A stretch of 36,503 nt of DNA from Myxococcales bacterium (GTDB lineage: Bacteria > Myxococcota_A > Polyangia > Polyangiales > Polyangiaceae). The notes under the pieces are model-generated. The model was not told the DNA's origin and searched no databases. It saw only the letters and a program-made list of their open reading frames with translations. Made by a program: the position numbers and the translations under genes. Every line of letters starts with the position of its first letter. Position 1 is the first letter of the stretch. The stretch is from the NCBI GenBank assembly GCA_009692485.1, contig SHZB01000015.1:1-36503 (forward strand). The letters run 5' to 3'. Of this stretch, positions 10,101-18,837 are shown piece after piece.

Positions 10101-12009
10101 CTCGCGCTTCCGCATGGCCCGGCTCGAACGCGAGCACCTGGCGAAACCACTTCAGCGCCGCCCTGCCATTGCCAATCTGCGCGTTCACGGCGCCAAGTCG
10201 AAGCACGAGCGCAGCGGCCGCACGTTGCTGCTCTTCTGCGGTCGCATCGAACAGCCGCGCAAGCTCTTCGTGCCGGCCGAGCTGTGTCAACAGCCGATCG
10301 AGCGCCGCGAGCGTCTCCGCGTCGTAGCCAAGCTCGCTGCCAATTCGTGCCCACGTAGCAGCTGCATCCGCGGGCGAAGCGATGCGCTCTTCTTCGAGCC
10401 TCGCGATGCGAACGAGATGACCGCGCCGCTCGAATGGCTGTGCGGCAAGCTCGACGCACTCGCGCAAAAGGACGATCAGCTCGGGCCATCTGCTTGCGGT
10501 CTCGAGGTGTGCGAGCAGGGCTCCGCGCGCTTCGTTGTCTCGCGGCGTCGCGGCGAGCATGGCCCGCCAGCGAGCCACTGCGCGCTCCCCGTCGCCGAGC
10601 CGCTCCGACAAGCGCGCCGCCTGCAGCTCGACATCGCGCCGCACGAAGGCGGAAGGCTCCAGGCGAGCGAGCCGTTCGAGCACCTCGAGCTGCTGGGCCT
10701 CCGAGTTCGAGGTCGCATACAACTCGGCGAGGCGGTGCGCCGCCGCCAGCGCAAGCTCGGGAACGCGCGCTTCGGCATCCATCACGCGGCGGTACAAGGC
10801 TGCCGCCCCTGTCGCGTCTCGGAGCTGGCGAAGGCGAACCTCGGCCGCTTCGAGCAGCGTCGTCATCGCAAGCTCGGTTTCGCTGCACGCGTCCGCCGCT
10901 TCTTCGAGCGCTTGCGCGAGCACATCCGCTCGCCCGGCACGGGTCGCGATCGCACGCAGCTCCTTGCGCGCATCGCCATCGGCTGCGTCGGAGAGCAAGA
11001 GCTCGCGGTAATGCGACAAGGCCTCGAGGTCGCGCCCGGCGGCGGCGAGACGCATGCCGAGATCGCGGCGAAGTGCGCGGCGTTCAGCGTCGCCGACGAA
11101 CGAGAGCGCGGTCTCGAGCGCTGCCATCAGCTCGTCATTGCGCGACGCGACGAGGTGCGCCCGCCGCACGTTCGCGAGCGCCAATTGCCGCACTTTGAGT
11201 GGCGTCGACTCGGACGCGAGGATGCATTCGAGCTGCTGCGAAGCTCCGAGGTGACCCGGATTCTCAGCGAGGACGGCCTCGAGCACGAGCACGGCTTCTT
11301 CGGGTTGGTCGAGGCGCTGCACCAAGGTCAAGGCCATCCTGAGGCGGATTTCCTTTCCGTCCTCCGCCCCAACGCGATCGAGGCGCGTGCGCCACAGCTC
11401 GACGAGATCCGCGTGCCGCCCGTGCCGCTCCAGCAAGCGTTCGAGGGAGTGCGAAATCTGCCCATTTTCCGGGTCGAGCGCGAGTTGGGCCTGCACGTAG
11501 CGCACTGCCCGATCGCCATCGTCCGCGAAGTCTTTCGCCACCTGCGCGGCATCCTCGAGCAGTCGCCTGCGCGTGCCGTCGTCACTCGTGACGGCGAGAC
11601 GCCGATCGTAAACAGCGAGCAGCGCGTCCCACCGGCCGGCGGACGTCAGCATCCTCGCGAGCCGCTCGAACGCCCATTGCGCTCCCGCATCGAGCTCGCA
11701 AATCCGCTCGAGGTGATCACAAATCTTGCTCGGCGTGTCCCCGAACCACTCGTCGAAGAACGGCACGCTCCGCTCGGCAAGGCGAGTGCGCGTCTCCTTT
11801 GCGAGCGGCGCCTCGAGCAAGCGCGAATACAAGGCACCGACATCGTCCGGCTGCTGAAAGTCGGCAGCGAGGGCCTCGAGCCTCATCCAAGCGCCCTGGT
11901 CATCGGGCGACTCTTCGGCGGCCATGAGAGCCGCGGCGAGTGCGGGATCTGTTGCCGCGCCGGAGTCGTCACGCGGTAGTTCGCTCGGGCGCTTGCTCTT
12001 TCTTCCCAT
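4183..12009 (-). CDS. Giant TPR-type repeat protein (about 2,608 aa)
   Basis: Start ATG at 12009 (MGRKSKRP); upstream in-frame codons to 12150 read as Arg/His-rich non-coding sequence. The product is an almost unbroken series of Ala/Leu/Arg/Glu-rich helical pairs with TPR-like spacing: A-x3-Y (or L) in the first helix and LALDP or DPGH-type turns, for example LALDPEN, ENPGH and FEPGHAEA. No signal peptide, membrane segment or catalytic domain is apparent, so a cytosolic scaffold is the simplest reading. The first ~45 residues after the start are acidic and unstructured. No other gene shares its transcript in view. It is unusually long for a TPR-only protein. Function unknown; the repeat class is confident, exact repeat count not determined. 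Confidence 0.85.
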   Translation of the reverse strand: MGRKSKRPSELPRDDSGAATDPALAAALMAAEESPDDQGAWMRLEALAADFQQPDDVGALYSRLLEAPLAKETRTRLAERSVPFFDEWFGDTPSKICDHLERICELDAGAQWAFERLARMLTSAGRWDALLAVYDRRLAVTSDDGTRRRLLEDAAQVAKDFADDGDRAVRYVQAQLALDPENGQISHSLERLLERHGRHADLVELWRTRLDRVGAEDGKEIRLRMALTLVQRLDQPEEAVLVLEAVLAENPGHLGASQQLECILASESTPLKVRQLALANVRRAHLVASRNDELMAALETALSFVGDAERRALRRDLGMRLAAAGRDLEALSHYRELLLSDAADGDARKELRAIATRAGRADVLAQALEEAADACSETELAMTTLLEAAEVRLRQLRDATGAAALYRRVMDAEARVPELALAAAHRLAELYATSNSEAQQLEVLERLARLEPSAFVRRDVELQAARLSERLGDGERAVARWRAMLAATPRDNEARGALLAHLETASRWPELIVLLRECVELAAQPFERRGHLVRIARLEEERIASPADAAATWARIGSELGYDAETLAALDRLLTQLGRHEELARLFDATAEEQQRAAAALVLRLGAVNAQIGNGRAALKWFRQVLAFEPGHAEARAGMHALLNDEEHRKDALVALAAAYELTGDWRELLNLLDQRLAVTAHAHTRARLFREAAEIHERMALDSVAALVCLGQAIAATPQDIALDAEIVRIAGANAQPLSGALAFETASTKVDEPTRKGALLECAAALYEAGGDAAHALAAASRAALAAPGALSSQRTVARLASSVGEWTCAAEASVTAMRALGKPDLAVVRCLEENATRRSEFGQLASGLEAAVVAVGLDLCRDGDEHDELAQSLDILLATWFGERAGDLRAARRPLARAVSRHPRDRATVHALLALERREGGATGATLLAIDALEPANIDALVEAAELAHAEGRDDAAAIFQLLFRKAAVMLGARVSATGTKAPADALAWTAEKLVAQHLAGGQPALAVSVLLETARHTDDAASSLALRRSAAELLAGAGESAYALEVYRSVLDAMPHDREMVAQIAALNEQHGRIAEALSLRQRELALTELLPLRLALGLTCARLGVMLEAAGGPVAALLLNLEAAPGDAASIIELRALMSSRGRHRELAEVLGKQAELLEGAGQRERAVSLHAEVAAIAQTVLRDRELALKAYGQVVALDRTAVDALDALAAVSEEAGDHAAAARWLEQRLVHAGASERVAVMLRLARTQLRAEQQEAATLSLERAFDEAPRNGEARKLLFHQYRTQGRWDELARGLSRAALATPDEATVLAYAREASAIFFDRLASPAEAVPILQRAVAIDRADRGLASKLAEGLIVSGDCDGARALLGKIIDEFGRRRSAERAQFHHQRARASQQLGLAREAIAELETASEMDGGNLEILMTLADLAQNAGDFDRAERALRTLLVTVRREQKPESLPIGGSEILFELSHLASARGQTAKAEELAESAFEALASNMHEVERIERRLMAHAHYDHLGRALDMRFARVTQPHMRARVLAQKAELYAGPLGRAAEALELRMRAVEADPGSPVHHQAALGAVRGTPNLDRYVSLVEALLSDERADASAFVRCELLLRLAEVLETERKDFAHATRVLGDARATGVRRADVCRALARVAGASGDEAEQLRLLGELASLGEDQAETRVDALYRMAEVYMASSDTIGEGLEALERATKDDFRAERAAAILRAACLAHAGRGELFEAYERVARRTDDAPILLGFLEHRALTTTVALADVEEAAALANHLGRTELAFTLMTRARELGREGGPDGLRDAGWALIGLAERELDDGELARAVALLSELAEHGDEERLFALGRRAAEQLAERQDGAALTAKLYERLLERAPGSSEAWRTLGAAYVRVGALDKLVRMVDETLDAMQDAHERNELRLLMARAIVMDSEHGERIVDVLEAVLTEDPDHDEARTLLLGHLERIGRTDAVIELLFRQLDRAEHRGDVALVKLSALKLGACLGNEDREPVLDVYRRALTTLPEDIEVIDLLLMALGDGADLRERAELVESLVRHAPAPRAAASALELARIHDELGDAAAASRALELGATRAPANSALFVELERRYREACDYTGLVATLLSAAERADGDAKVGLWLEAERVYRALIGDSARAAELLRRVAATEPTDVDMCIDLANALAESGDHPAAISSLGNALSAAADPDWRLRMLIARARLFDGCGDPDAALSDCASAFEIDSATVAAELETRLDSRRLAAQAAQDRETERLLTGRTVDILAFQSKHAAAAALLREWSARAPEDLDGLRRLRDLDRRAERWAEVRTSCERMLNAAAGADRIEPVLALAEAHRKLETLAEALVALETVHAEHPDHAGVRAELRAIYEHAGDGVKLAAMLALDAYAMAPSPERGAVLLRSGRLYVAHGDATTAVGVLASAVEDVPGDLETIVALADAYILGGWLDDSNALLDAALEANRGKRTAEVGLVFHRKAHIAGSRADHRSQLEWLVEAHACAKRNGYIAAELAYLAEQLHDWELAAKTLRTVSMLETECPISKAEAFYRQGRIALYQGDEKNARMWARRARREAPDSPEIEAFLAELGEPIAPSPAAKR

Positions 12010-12039
12010 GGCTCGTCTCCGCGCCCTGCCCCTCGCGTT

Positions 12040-12061
12040 CCACGGCTGTCCTTTGCCGTGG
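12040..12061. promoter_or_regulatory. Hairpin CCACGGC-N8-GCCGTGG in the leader of the TPR gene
   Basis: Perfect 7-bp inverted repeat ending 30 bp before the ATG at 12009. On the minus strand the loop reads AAAGGACA, a Shine-Dalgarno-like string but about 40 bases from the start codon, too far to be the ordinary ribosome-binding site. Could influence translation of the giant protein; unproven. Confidence 0.3.
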
Positions 12062-12155
12062 TGGGCGCTCTCTCGTCGATGTCCGACCGCGCCGTCCGTC
12101 CAGTTCAGACCGCGCGGGCGATGGACGCTATCACGGTGATCGAGGCGCAATCGCC

Positions 12156-12176
12156 CGTAATTCAGCTATAAAACGT
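12156..12176. promoter_or_regulatory. AT-rich patch with TATAAAA, possible promoter
   Basis: The 218-bp divergent region 12010-12227 is GC-rich apart from GTAATTCAGCTATAAAACG. TATAAA at 12167-12172 would serve as a -10 for the plus-strand operon; no good -35 is present 17 bp upstream. Weak call. Confidence 0.25.
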
Positions 12177-12227
12177 CAGCGTGCTGCATCCGCTTGACGC
12201 GGCGCACAAGGGCTGTATGCCACTCGG

Positions 12228-13985
12228 GTGACCACGGACGAGGTGCCGCGCCCCGGGCTCGGAACAGCCAAACTCGCTGGAATCGCCGCGCTGTGGCTCG
12301 CTGCCACCACGACCGTGCTCGTGCTGTTTTGGCCCGACCCTGCTGCCGGAGTGCCGCCTCCACCACCGCGGCTCCGCATCGCAGGGCAGCTGCTCGACGT
12401 GCGCCCCGATGCCGTTGCGAACGCCGTCGATCGCGTCCGCCGCTATGCCCGCGCCGGCGTGTCGCTGCGGCTCCCCGACGGTGGCGCGCGCCCGCTCGTC
12501 TTGTCCGAGCTCGGCGCAGAGATCGACCGCGCTCGCCTCGCAGAGCTCGTTCGCAGTGCACTCGATTCAACCTCTCCGCTCGCCCGCGCCCACGCCCGAC
12601 GCCACGGCTCCGACGAGAGCCCCGTCTTCGACTTGCCGGTCCCCATCAAGGTCTCTCCCGAGCGCGCCACCAGCGCCCTCGTCGCCATCAAAGATGAGCT
12701 CGATCGGCCCGCGTCCGACGCCTTCGTCGATCTCGAAAAACGCCAACTTCGACCTGAAAAGAGCGGGTTTCGCCTCGATGTGCACGGCACCATCGCGCGC
12801 CTCGACGCGGGCCTTCGCGACGGCAAGACCGAGATCGATGCCGTCGTCGACATCGTCCTTCCGCGGGTGCTCGCCGCCCAGCTCGGCAACGTCCGATTCG
12901 ATCGCGTGCTCGGCTATTTCGAGACGCCCTACTCCCAGGCCGAGAAGCAGCGGACGCGCACCTACAATCTTCGGCTCGCCGCCTCGAAGCTCGACGGCAC
13001 GGTGCTCTTGCCCGGCGAGGTGTTCGACTTCAACGCGAGGGTCGGCCCGCGCGATGAGGCGAACGGCTTCAAGGTCGCCATGGTCATCGCCGAGGGTGAG
13101 CTCGTCGACGGCATCGGCGGCGGCACCTGTCAGATCTCCGGTACGCTGCATGCGGCCGTGTTCTTCGCCGGTCTCACGCTCGTCGAGCGCTGGCCTCACT
13201 CGCGCCCGAGCTCGTACATCAAGCTCGGACTCGACGCCGCCGTCGCGTATCCCACGATGAGCTTCCGCTTCAAGAATGACTTCGACTTCCCGATCGTGCT
13301 CCACGAGACGGTGAAGGGTGGCGTCGTTCGCGCCGAGATCTTGGGGCCACAGCGCAAGCGCACGGTGTCCTTCTTCCGGCACGTCGATGAGGTCGAGCCC
13401 TTCGAAGAGCTGGTGCGCGACACCGACGAGCTCGCGCGTGGCGAGCGTGTGCTCTCACAGCGCGGCGTGCCTGGCTTCAAAACCACGGTCGTTCGTGTGG
13501 TGCGCGACGGCGCGTATGCGTGGCGCACGAAGATCCGCAACCACTATCCTGCCACGATGCAGATCGTGAAGGCCGGCACCGGAGCGACGGACGCCAAGCT
13601 CGCAAGCAAGGGCGACAGCACGCTCGAGTACCGCGCCGACGAGCAGCTCGTCATGACGCAAGGTCCCGACATTCGCACTCCCGGCACCCCGGGTCCCGAG
13701 CCCGGGGGCGGCATGGTCGAAGCGCGCATACCGGGTCCGTTCGGCACGGCAGGCTGGCAGAAGGCGCTCGGGATGAAGGTCTTCGAGGACAGCAAGGACG
13801 ACGAAGATGCGGCAGAGTCACCAGACGGCGCGACAAGACCAGACGCCGCGGGCGACGCCATGAAAAAAGACAGCTCCAAGGACGAGGCCGCGAAAAAGGC
13901 ACTCGCGAAGAAATCCACGAATAAAAAGTCAGCGGCCAAAAGCTCTCCCGCAAGAAAATCCCCCGCCGAAAAAGGAGCTCGCTGA
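12228..13985 (+). CDS. VanW-family membrane-anchored protein with Lys-rich tail
   Basis: 585 aa from a GTG. A single hydrophobic anchor (about 12-34) is followed by a Pro-rich linker and a region resembling the putative peptidoglycan-binding domains found in VanW proteins (about 45-220). The VanW domain itself runs from about 228 (GYFETPYSQ) to 380, with LLPGEVFDFNARVG, GGGTCQISGTLHAAVFFAG and MSFRFKNDFDFPI typical of the family. The C-terminal ~60 residues are Asp/Glu-rich and then Lys/Ala/Ser-rich, like a histone tail, and could bind anionic polymers. VanW domains are linked to cell-wall biology but their biochemistry is unknown. Its TGA overlaps the ATG of coaBC (TGATG), with AAAGGAG just upstream. 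It is not part of a vancomycin cluster. Confidence 0.9.
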   Translation: MTTDEVPRPGLGTAKLAGIAALWLAATTTVLVLFWPDPAAGVPPPPPRLRIAGQLLDVRPDAVANAVDRVRRYARAGVSLRLPDGGARPLVLSELGAEIDRARLAELVRSALDSTSPLARAHARRHGSDESPVFDLPVPIKVSPERATSALVAIKDELDRPASDAFVDLEKRQLRPEKSGFRLDVHGTIARLDAGLRDGKTEIDAVVDIVLPRVLAAQLGNVRFDRVLGYFETPYSQAEKQRTRTYNLRLAASKLDGTVLLPGEVFDFNARVGPRDEANGFKVAMVIAEGELVDGIGGGTCQISGTLHAAVFFAGLTLVERWPHSRPSSYIKLGLDAAVAYPTMSFRFKNDFDFPIVLHETVKGGVVRAEILGPQRKRTVSFFRHVDEVEPFEELVRDTDELARGERVLSQRGVPGFKTTVVRVVRDGAYAWRTKIRNHYPATMQIVKAGTGATDAKLASKGDSTLEYRADEQLVMTQGPDIRTPGTPGPEPGGGMVEARIPGPFGTAGWQKALGMKVFEDSKDDEDAAESPDGATRPDAAGDAMKKDSSKDEAAKKALAKKSTNKKSAAKSSPARKSPAEKGAR

Positions 13986-15231
13986 TGCCGAGCGGACGAA
14001 ACCCACGGCAGCCGATGGTCGTGCTCGGCGTGTGCGGCAGCATCGCCGCGTACAAGGCCGCGAGCGTCGCGCGCCTCCTCATCCAAGCGGGCGTTCGCGT
14101 GGTGCCGGTGATGACGGATGCCGCGCTGAAGATGCTCGGCGAGGCGACCCTTGCCGGCATCACCGGAGAGCGCGTGCGCCGCGACATGTTCGAACACGGA
14201 CTCGCCGGTGAGCTGCACGTCGAGCTCGCAAGCTCCGCCGCCGCGATCGTCGTCGTGCCCGCCACGGCCGAGCTCGTCGCGTCGCTCGCGCAAGGAAGGG
14301 CGAGTGATCTCCTGCGCGCCACGGTGCTCTGCGCCAAGGTCCCGGTGCTCGTCTGTCCGGCGATGCACCCGCGCATGTGGGGCCATCCGGCCACCCGTCG
14401 CAACGTCGCTCAAATCATCGAAGACGGCATCCAGCTCGTCGGTCCCGTGCACGGCGAGGTCTGTTCGGGCGAGATCGGCGAAGGCCGCATGGCCGAGCCC
14501 GAGGCGATCGCCGCCGCAGTCCTCGCGCGCATCACGAGCCGCGATCTCGAAGGACTGAGGCTCGTCGTGTCCGCCGGCCCGACCATCGAAGATCTCGACC
14601 CCGCGCGCTATCTCTCGAATCGTTCGAGCGGCAAGATGGGTTACGCCGTCGCGGAGCGGGCCCTCGCTCGCGGCGCGTCGGTCGTCTTGGTGTCCGGTCC
14701 CGTCCATCTCGCGCCTCCGCGTGGCGCCTCGCTCGTGAGAGTCCGCAGCGCCCTCGAGATGCGAAGCGCCCTTTGGACTGCCCTCGGCGACGATCTCGCG
14801 CGCGCGGATGTCCTCGTGATGGCCGCCGCGGTCGCGGACTATCGACCCCTCGAATGTTCCGCCAAGAAGCTCAAGCGCCGCGGCCCCCTCACGCTCGAGC
14901 TCGTTCCCATTCCGGATCTGCTCCGTGAAATCGGCGCCGCCCGCTCCACCGCGTCCCCGCTCCTCGTCGGCTTCGCCCTCGAGACGCTCGACGACGAGAG
15001 CATGGTCGTCGCCGCGCGCCACAAGCTCACAACCAAGCGCGTCGATCTCGTAGTCGCGAATCACGCCTCCGAGGCCTTCGACGGCGACGACAACCGCATC
15101 ACCCTCGTGACCGCTTCCGAGGCCACGTCGCTGCCGCGCGCCTCCAAGCGAGACCTCGCCGATCGGCTGCTCGACCACATCCTGGCCATGCGACGAGCAG
15201 CCGAAGCCGCGACGAAAGCACCGGTGCAAGC

Positions 15232-15235
<4 letters not shown>
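13985..15235 (+). CDS. coaBC: Bifunctional CoaBC: phosphopantothenoylcysteine decarboxylase / phosphopantothenate-cysteine ligase
   Basis: 416 aa. Makes 4'-phosphopantetheine from phosphopantothenate and cysteine in coenzyme A synthesis. The N-terminal flavoprotein (CoaC) has GVCGSIAAYKA (15-25), the catalytic His78 in GELHVELA, PATAEL (92-97) and Cys160 in EVCSGEIGEGRM, the substrate-clamp cysteine. The usual PxMNxxMW motif reads PAMHPRMW (125-132): His128 replaces the Asn. The C-terminal ligase (CoaB) begins near 190, with SAGPT, SNRSSGKMGYA (Asn212), MAAAVADYRP and a KKLKRRG lysine patch. ATG overlaps the stop of the VanW gene, and its own stop overlaps the GTG of the next gene (GTGA), so the three are translationally coupled. 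Length is normal. Confidence 0.95.
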
Positions 15236-16137
<902 letters not shown>

Positions 16138-16188
16138 GTCGCGGGCACGCGCGGCCCACCTGTTACCGCTAGTGTCTTCCCTCTACCG

Positions 16189-16941
16189 TCACAGTTTGGC
16201 GATGCGCTCCAGCTCGTCGTCCGACACGTCGAAGTCGCCGTACGCGTTCTGGCAGTCGTCGTGATCGTCGAGCGCCTCGTACAACGCCAGGGCTTGCTCG
16301 GCCTCCTTGCCTTCGACGACGCGCTTGTTCTTCGGAACGTAGCCGGGCGTGCATTTCTCGACCTTGATGCCGGCCTTCTCGATCGCGCCGTTCACCGCAT
16401 CGAGATCGGCGACGCCGCACTCCACCCGCCACGCATCGCCCTCGTCGGCGACGTTCTCGCAGCCGCAGTCCATCGTGAGCTCCATCAGCTTTTCTTCATC
16501 GGCCGCGCCTTTTTCGACGAGGACCAGCCCCTTGCGATCGAAGGCCCACATCGCCGCTCCACCGCCACCAAGCACGCCGCCATGTCGCTCGAAGAGCTTG
16601 CGCATCTCGGCGACGGTGCGGTTCTTGTTGTCGGTCATCGACTCGACGATGAAGAGCGTGCCGCCCGGGCCCGTGCCCTCGTACAAAATCTCTTCGTAGT
16701 TCACGCCCTCGAGCTCTCCCGAGCCGCGCTTCACCGCACGCGTGATCGTGTCGCTCGGCATTTGCGCGCCCTTCGCGTCCGCGATCGCCTTACGCAGACG
16801 CGGGTTGCCGCTCGCATCGCCGCCTCCCATGCGCGCCGCGATCGTCAGCTCCTTGATGCATTTGGTGAAGAGTTTGCCGCGCTTGGCGTCCGTAGCACCC
16901 TTCTTGTGCTTGATCGTCGCCCACTTCGAATGGCCGCTCAT
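16189..16941 (-). CDS. yebC: YebC/TACO1-family protein
   Basis: 250 aa, the family's usual length. Starts MSGHSKWATIKHKKGATDAKR, the signature N-terminus, and contains EGTGPGGTLFIVES and TDNKNRTVAEMRKLFERHGG. The acidic end (DFDVSDDELE) is also typical. Members were named as DNA-binding regulators (PmpR/YebC), and relatives of the mitochondrial TACO1 act as translation factors that help ribosomes at poly-proline or similar stalls; which applies here cannot be told from sequence. On the minus strand GAGGGTATTGG precedes the ATG. It stands alone, converging on the CPBP gene across a 51-bp spacer that shows no clear terminator. Confidence 0.95.
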   Translation of the reverse strand: MSGHSKWATIKHKKGATDAKRGKLFTKCIKELTIAARMGGGDASGNPRLRKAIADAKGAQMPSDTITRAVKRGSGELEGVNYEEILYEGTGPGGTLFIVESMTDNKNRTVAEMRKLFERHGGVLGGGGAAMWAFDRKGLVLVEKGAADEEKLMELTMDCGCENVADEGDAWRVECGVADLDAVNGAIEKAGIKVEKCTPGYVPKNKRVVEGKEAEQALALYEALDDHDDCQNAYGDFDVSDDELERIAKL

Positions 16942-17074
16942 TCCAATACCCTCAGCCCCCTCGTATAGCCCGAACCACGCCCACCGATCCAGGCCGATGC
17001 ACAGGGACGGCGCGCGCTTCGTTCGGATGACGCGCCGGAACTACCGCTCGCCGTCGTGTGCTAAAAACACGGGC

Positions 17075-17506
17075 ATGGCTCGCAAGATCGTCGTCGTCAC
17101 CGCACTCCTCACCGCGGCGGCTGCATGCGAAGGATATTCCGCCACGCCTCCGCCCGTACCCTCGCCGTATCAAGGCATCGAGTGCGCCGACACCGTGTGC
17201 AATCACGGCAACGTCTGCTGCCTCGAGAGGGTCGGAGTCCAATTCAAACAGCGCTGCCTCCAGGCAGACGCGACGTGTGGCGGCGTTGCATTCCCATGCG
17301 ACGGGCCGGAGGACTGCGGCATCGGCGAGCGGTGCTGCGTCTACGATCTTGAGATGGACGACAAGATGCCCCAGTGCGCGGCTAGCTGCGAAGGCGGCGC
17401 CGAGATGTGCCACACCGCTGCCGACTGCAGCGACCCTGCGGCCGACTGCATCAACAAAGAGGCGGCCCTCGGTTTCAACGGCTACGGCATCTGCTTCGAC
17501 GCTTGA
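17075..17506 (+). CDS. Small Cys-rich lipoprotein
   Basis: 143 aa. A short signal (MARKIVVVTALLTAAAAC, Cys18) predicts lipidation. The mature protein has about 16 cysteines in small groups, including VCCLE, RCCVYD and AADCINK, and no enzyme motif. I chose the ATG at 17075 because it begins exactly at the signal peptide; the frame is open further upstream into the neighbouring yebC promoter, but those residues are not plausible protein. Similar small Cys-knot lipoproteins are frequent in myxobacteria. Function unknown. Confidence 0.8.
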   Translation: MARKIVVVTALLTAAAACEGYSATPPPVPSPYQGIECADTVCNHGNVCCLERVGVQFKQRCLQADATCGGVAFPCDGPEDCGIGERCCVYDLEMDDKMPQCAASCEGGAEMCHTAADCSDPAADCINKEAALGFNGYGICFDA

Positions 17507-17530
17507 GGGGTTTGCCGAGCTGACGCGCCT

Positions 17531-17594
17531 CAGCAACTCAGCAACTCAGCAACTCAGCAACTCAGCAACTCAGCAACTCAGCAACTCAGCAACT
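17531..17594. repeat. Octamer array, 8 perfect copies of CAGCAACT
   Basis: Eight exact tandem copies, 64 bp, in the 103-bp spacer between two convergent genes (stops at 17506 and 17610). No interruption, so it is probably recent and slippage-prone. A weak hairpin GCTGA-N6-TCAGC (17519-17534) abuts its left edge. Confidence 0.95.
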
Positions 17595-17609
17595 CCGCGA
17601 CCGCGCGAC

Positions 17610-18716
17610 TCAGCGGCTCGTCGCGAGCTTGGTGCGGGCCGCGTGTCGCTCGAGGCCGAGCTCGAGGAGGCGCGTCACGAGCTGCGGGCCGTCCACTCCG
17701 CTCGCCTCCCATAGCCGCGGATACATCGAAATCGCCGTAAATCCCGGCATGGTGTTGAGCTCGTTCACGTACACGTCGCTGCCGGACACGAAGAAATCGA
17801 CGCGCGCGAGTCCGGCACACCCGAGCGCCGCATACGCCTCGAGCGCCGTCCTGCGAATTCGCCTTGCCAGCTCTTCATCGAGCGGCGCGGGCACCATCAG
17901 CCGCGCGCCGTCGGCGGCGAGGTACTTCGCGTCGTACGAATAGAACCCGTCCGCGTGCACGACCACGATCTCGCCCGCCACGCTCGCCTCGGCCCCTTCG
18001 TTGCCGAGCACGCTCACCTCGATCTCGCGGCACCCGCGCACGCCGGCCTCGAGTAGCACCGTCGTGTCGAAACGGAATGCCTCGTCGATCGCCGCCTCGA
18101 GCCCGCTCGGCCCCATCACGCGGCTCACCCCAAGCGATGAACCCATATTCGCCGGCTTCACGAACATCGGGAAGCCCAGCGCCTCACACTCCGCCCTCAG
18201 CTCCGCGCCGCGCCGGTCGAGCTCGCCGCGCCCGAACGACACGCAGCGGACGACGTTGACGCCCGCATTCCCGAGGACACGCTTTTGCAGCACCTTGTCC
18301 ATGCCCACCGCCGACGCCGCGACCCCCGAGCCGACGTACGCCACGCCGGCAAGCTCGAAGAGCCCCTGCACCGCGCCGTCCTCGCCAAGCGGTCCGTGCA
18401 TGACCGGAAATACGATGTCGAACTCTCGCGCTTCACCGCCTTCGACCTCGAGCGTCCCGCGTCCGCTCGTGGACGGCGTCGCTAAAAGCCAGGCGCGCCG
18501 GGCACTCTCATTGACCCGGTTTTCACGCGGATCCGCGCTCGCCGGCAAGTCCCGCTCATCGAGCAAGCGCCACACGCCACGCTTGTCGATGCCGACCGCC
18601 AGCAGCTCGAAGCGCGTGCGATCGAGCGAGCGGATGACGAAGCGCGCCGATAAGAGCGAGATCTCATGCTCGGCCGAGCGGCCACCGAACAGCACCAACA
18701 CCACGGTCTTGGTCAT
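17610..18716 (-). CDS. ddl: D-alanine--D-alanine ligase
   Basis: 368 aa from the ATG at 18716 (MTKTVVLVLFGGRSAEHE). ATP-grasp enzyme joining two D-Ala for peptidoglycan precursors, in the cytosol. Evidence: GGRSAEHEISLLSA at the N-terminus, MHGPLGEDGAVQG, KPANMGSSLGVSRV in the ATP-binding part, the omega-loop YSYDAKYLA, and the metal-binding end VDFF and NELNTMPGFT. The YDAKY loop with Tyr fits D-Ala-D-Ala rather than the D-lactate ligases of resistance clusters. The frame extends 15 residues upstream to 18761, but that stretch lies within a duplicated spacer sequence and is unlikely to be translated. It is last of the long minus-strand run. Confidence 0.95.
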   Translation of the reverse strand: MTKTVVLVLFGGRSAEHEISLLSARFVIRSLDRTRFELLAVGIDKRGVWRLLDERDLPASADPRENRVNESARRAWLLATPSTSGRGTLEVEGGEAREFDIVFPVMHGPLGEDGAVQGLFELAGVAYVGSGVAASAVGMDKVLQKRVLGNAGVNVVRCVSFGRGELDRRGAELRAECEALGFPMFVKPANMGSSLGVSRVMGPSGLEAAIDEAFRFDTTVLLEAGVRGCREIEVSVLGNEGAEASVAGEIVVVHADGFYSYDAKYLAADGARLMVPAPLDEELARRIRRTALEAYAALGCAGLARVDFFVSGSDVYVNELNTMPGFTAISMYPRLWEASGVDGPQLVTRLLELGLERHAARTKLATSR

Positions 18717-18728
18717 CGCGACCGCGCC

Positions 18729-18835
18729 TGCCGAACCTCTGGACCTCGCGCCCTCGTCCACGCCTGCGATGGCTGGGTCTCGCGCGAAGCGAAGTTCGAT
18801 TGCCTAAGCTCTGGACCCGGCACGCTCGTCCACGC
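18729..18835. repeat. Pair of imperfect 35-bp direct repeats upstream of ddl
   Basis: 18729-18763 and 18801-18835 share CTCTGGACC, a GC-rich middle and CTCGTCCACGC; they differ at several positions and are 72 bp apart. They fill the spacer between ddl and the secreted-protein gene. Could be operators or a decayed duplication. Confidence 0.55.
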
Positions 18836-18837
18836 GC

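Noticed and set aside
8785-11979. Plus-strand open frame of about 1,060 codons opposite the giant TPR gene
   Set aside because: The minus strand has clear helical-repeat protein; GC-rich codon bias makes long antisense frames routine. The product is Arg/Gln/His-rich with no motif.
12217-12231. Five-codon leader ATG...TGA overlapping the vanW GTG
   Set aside because: Too short to judge; likely chance.
16742-17074. N-terminal extension of the small Cys-rich lipoprotein
   Set aside because: Antisense to yebC; the signal peptide starts at 17075.
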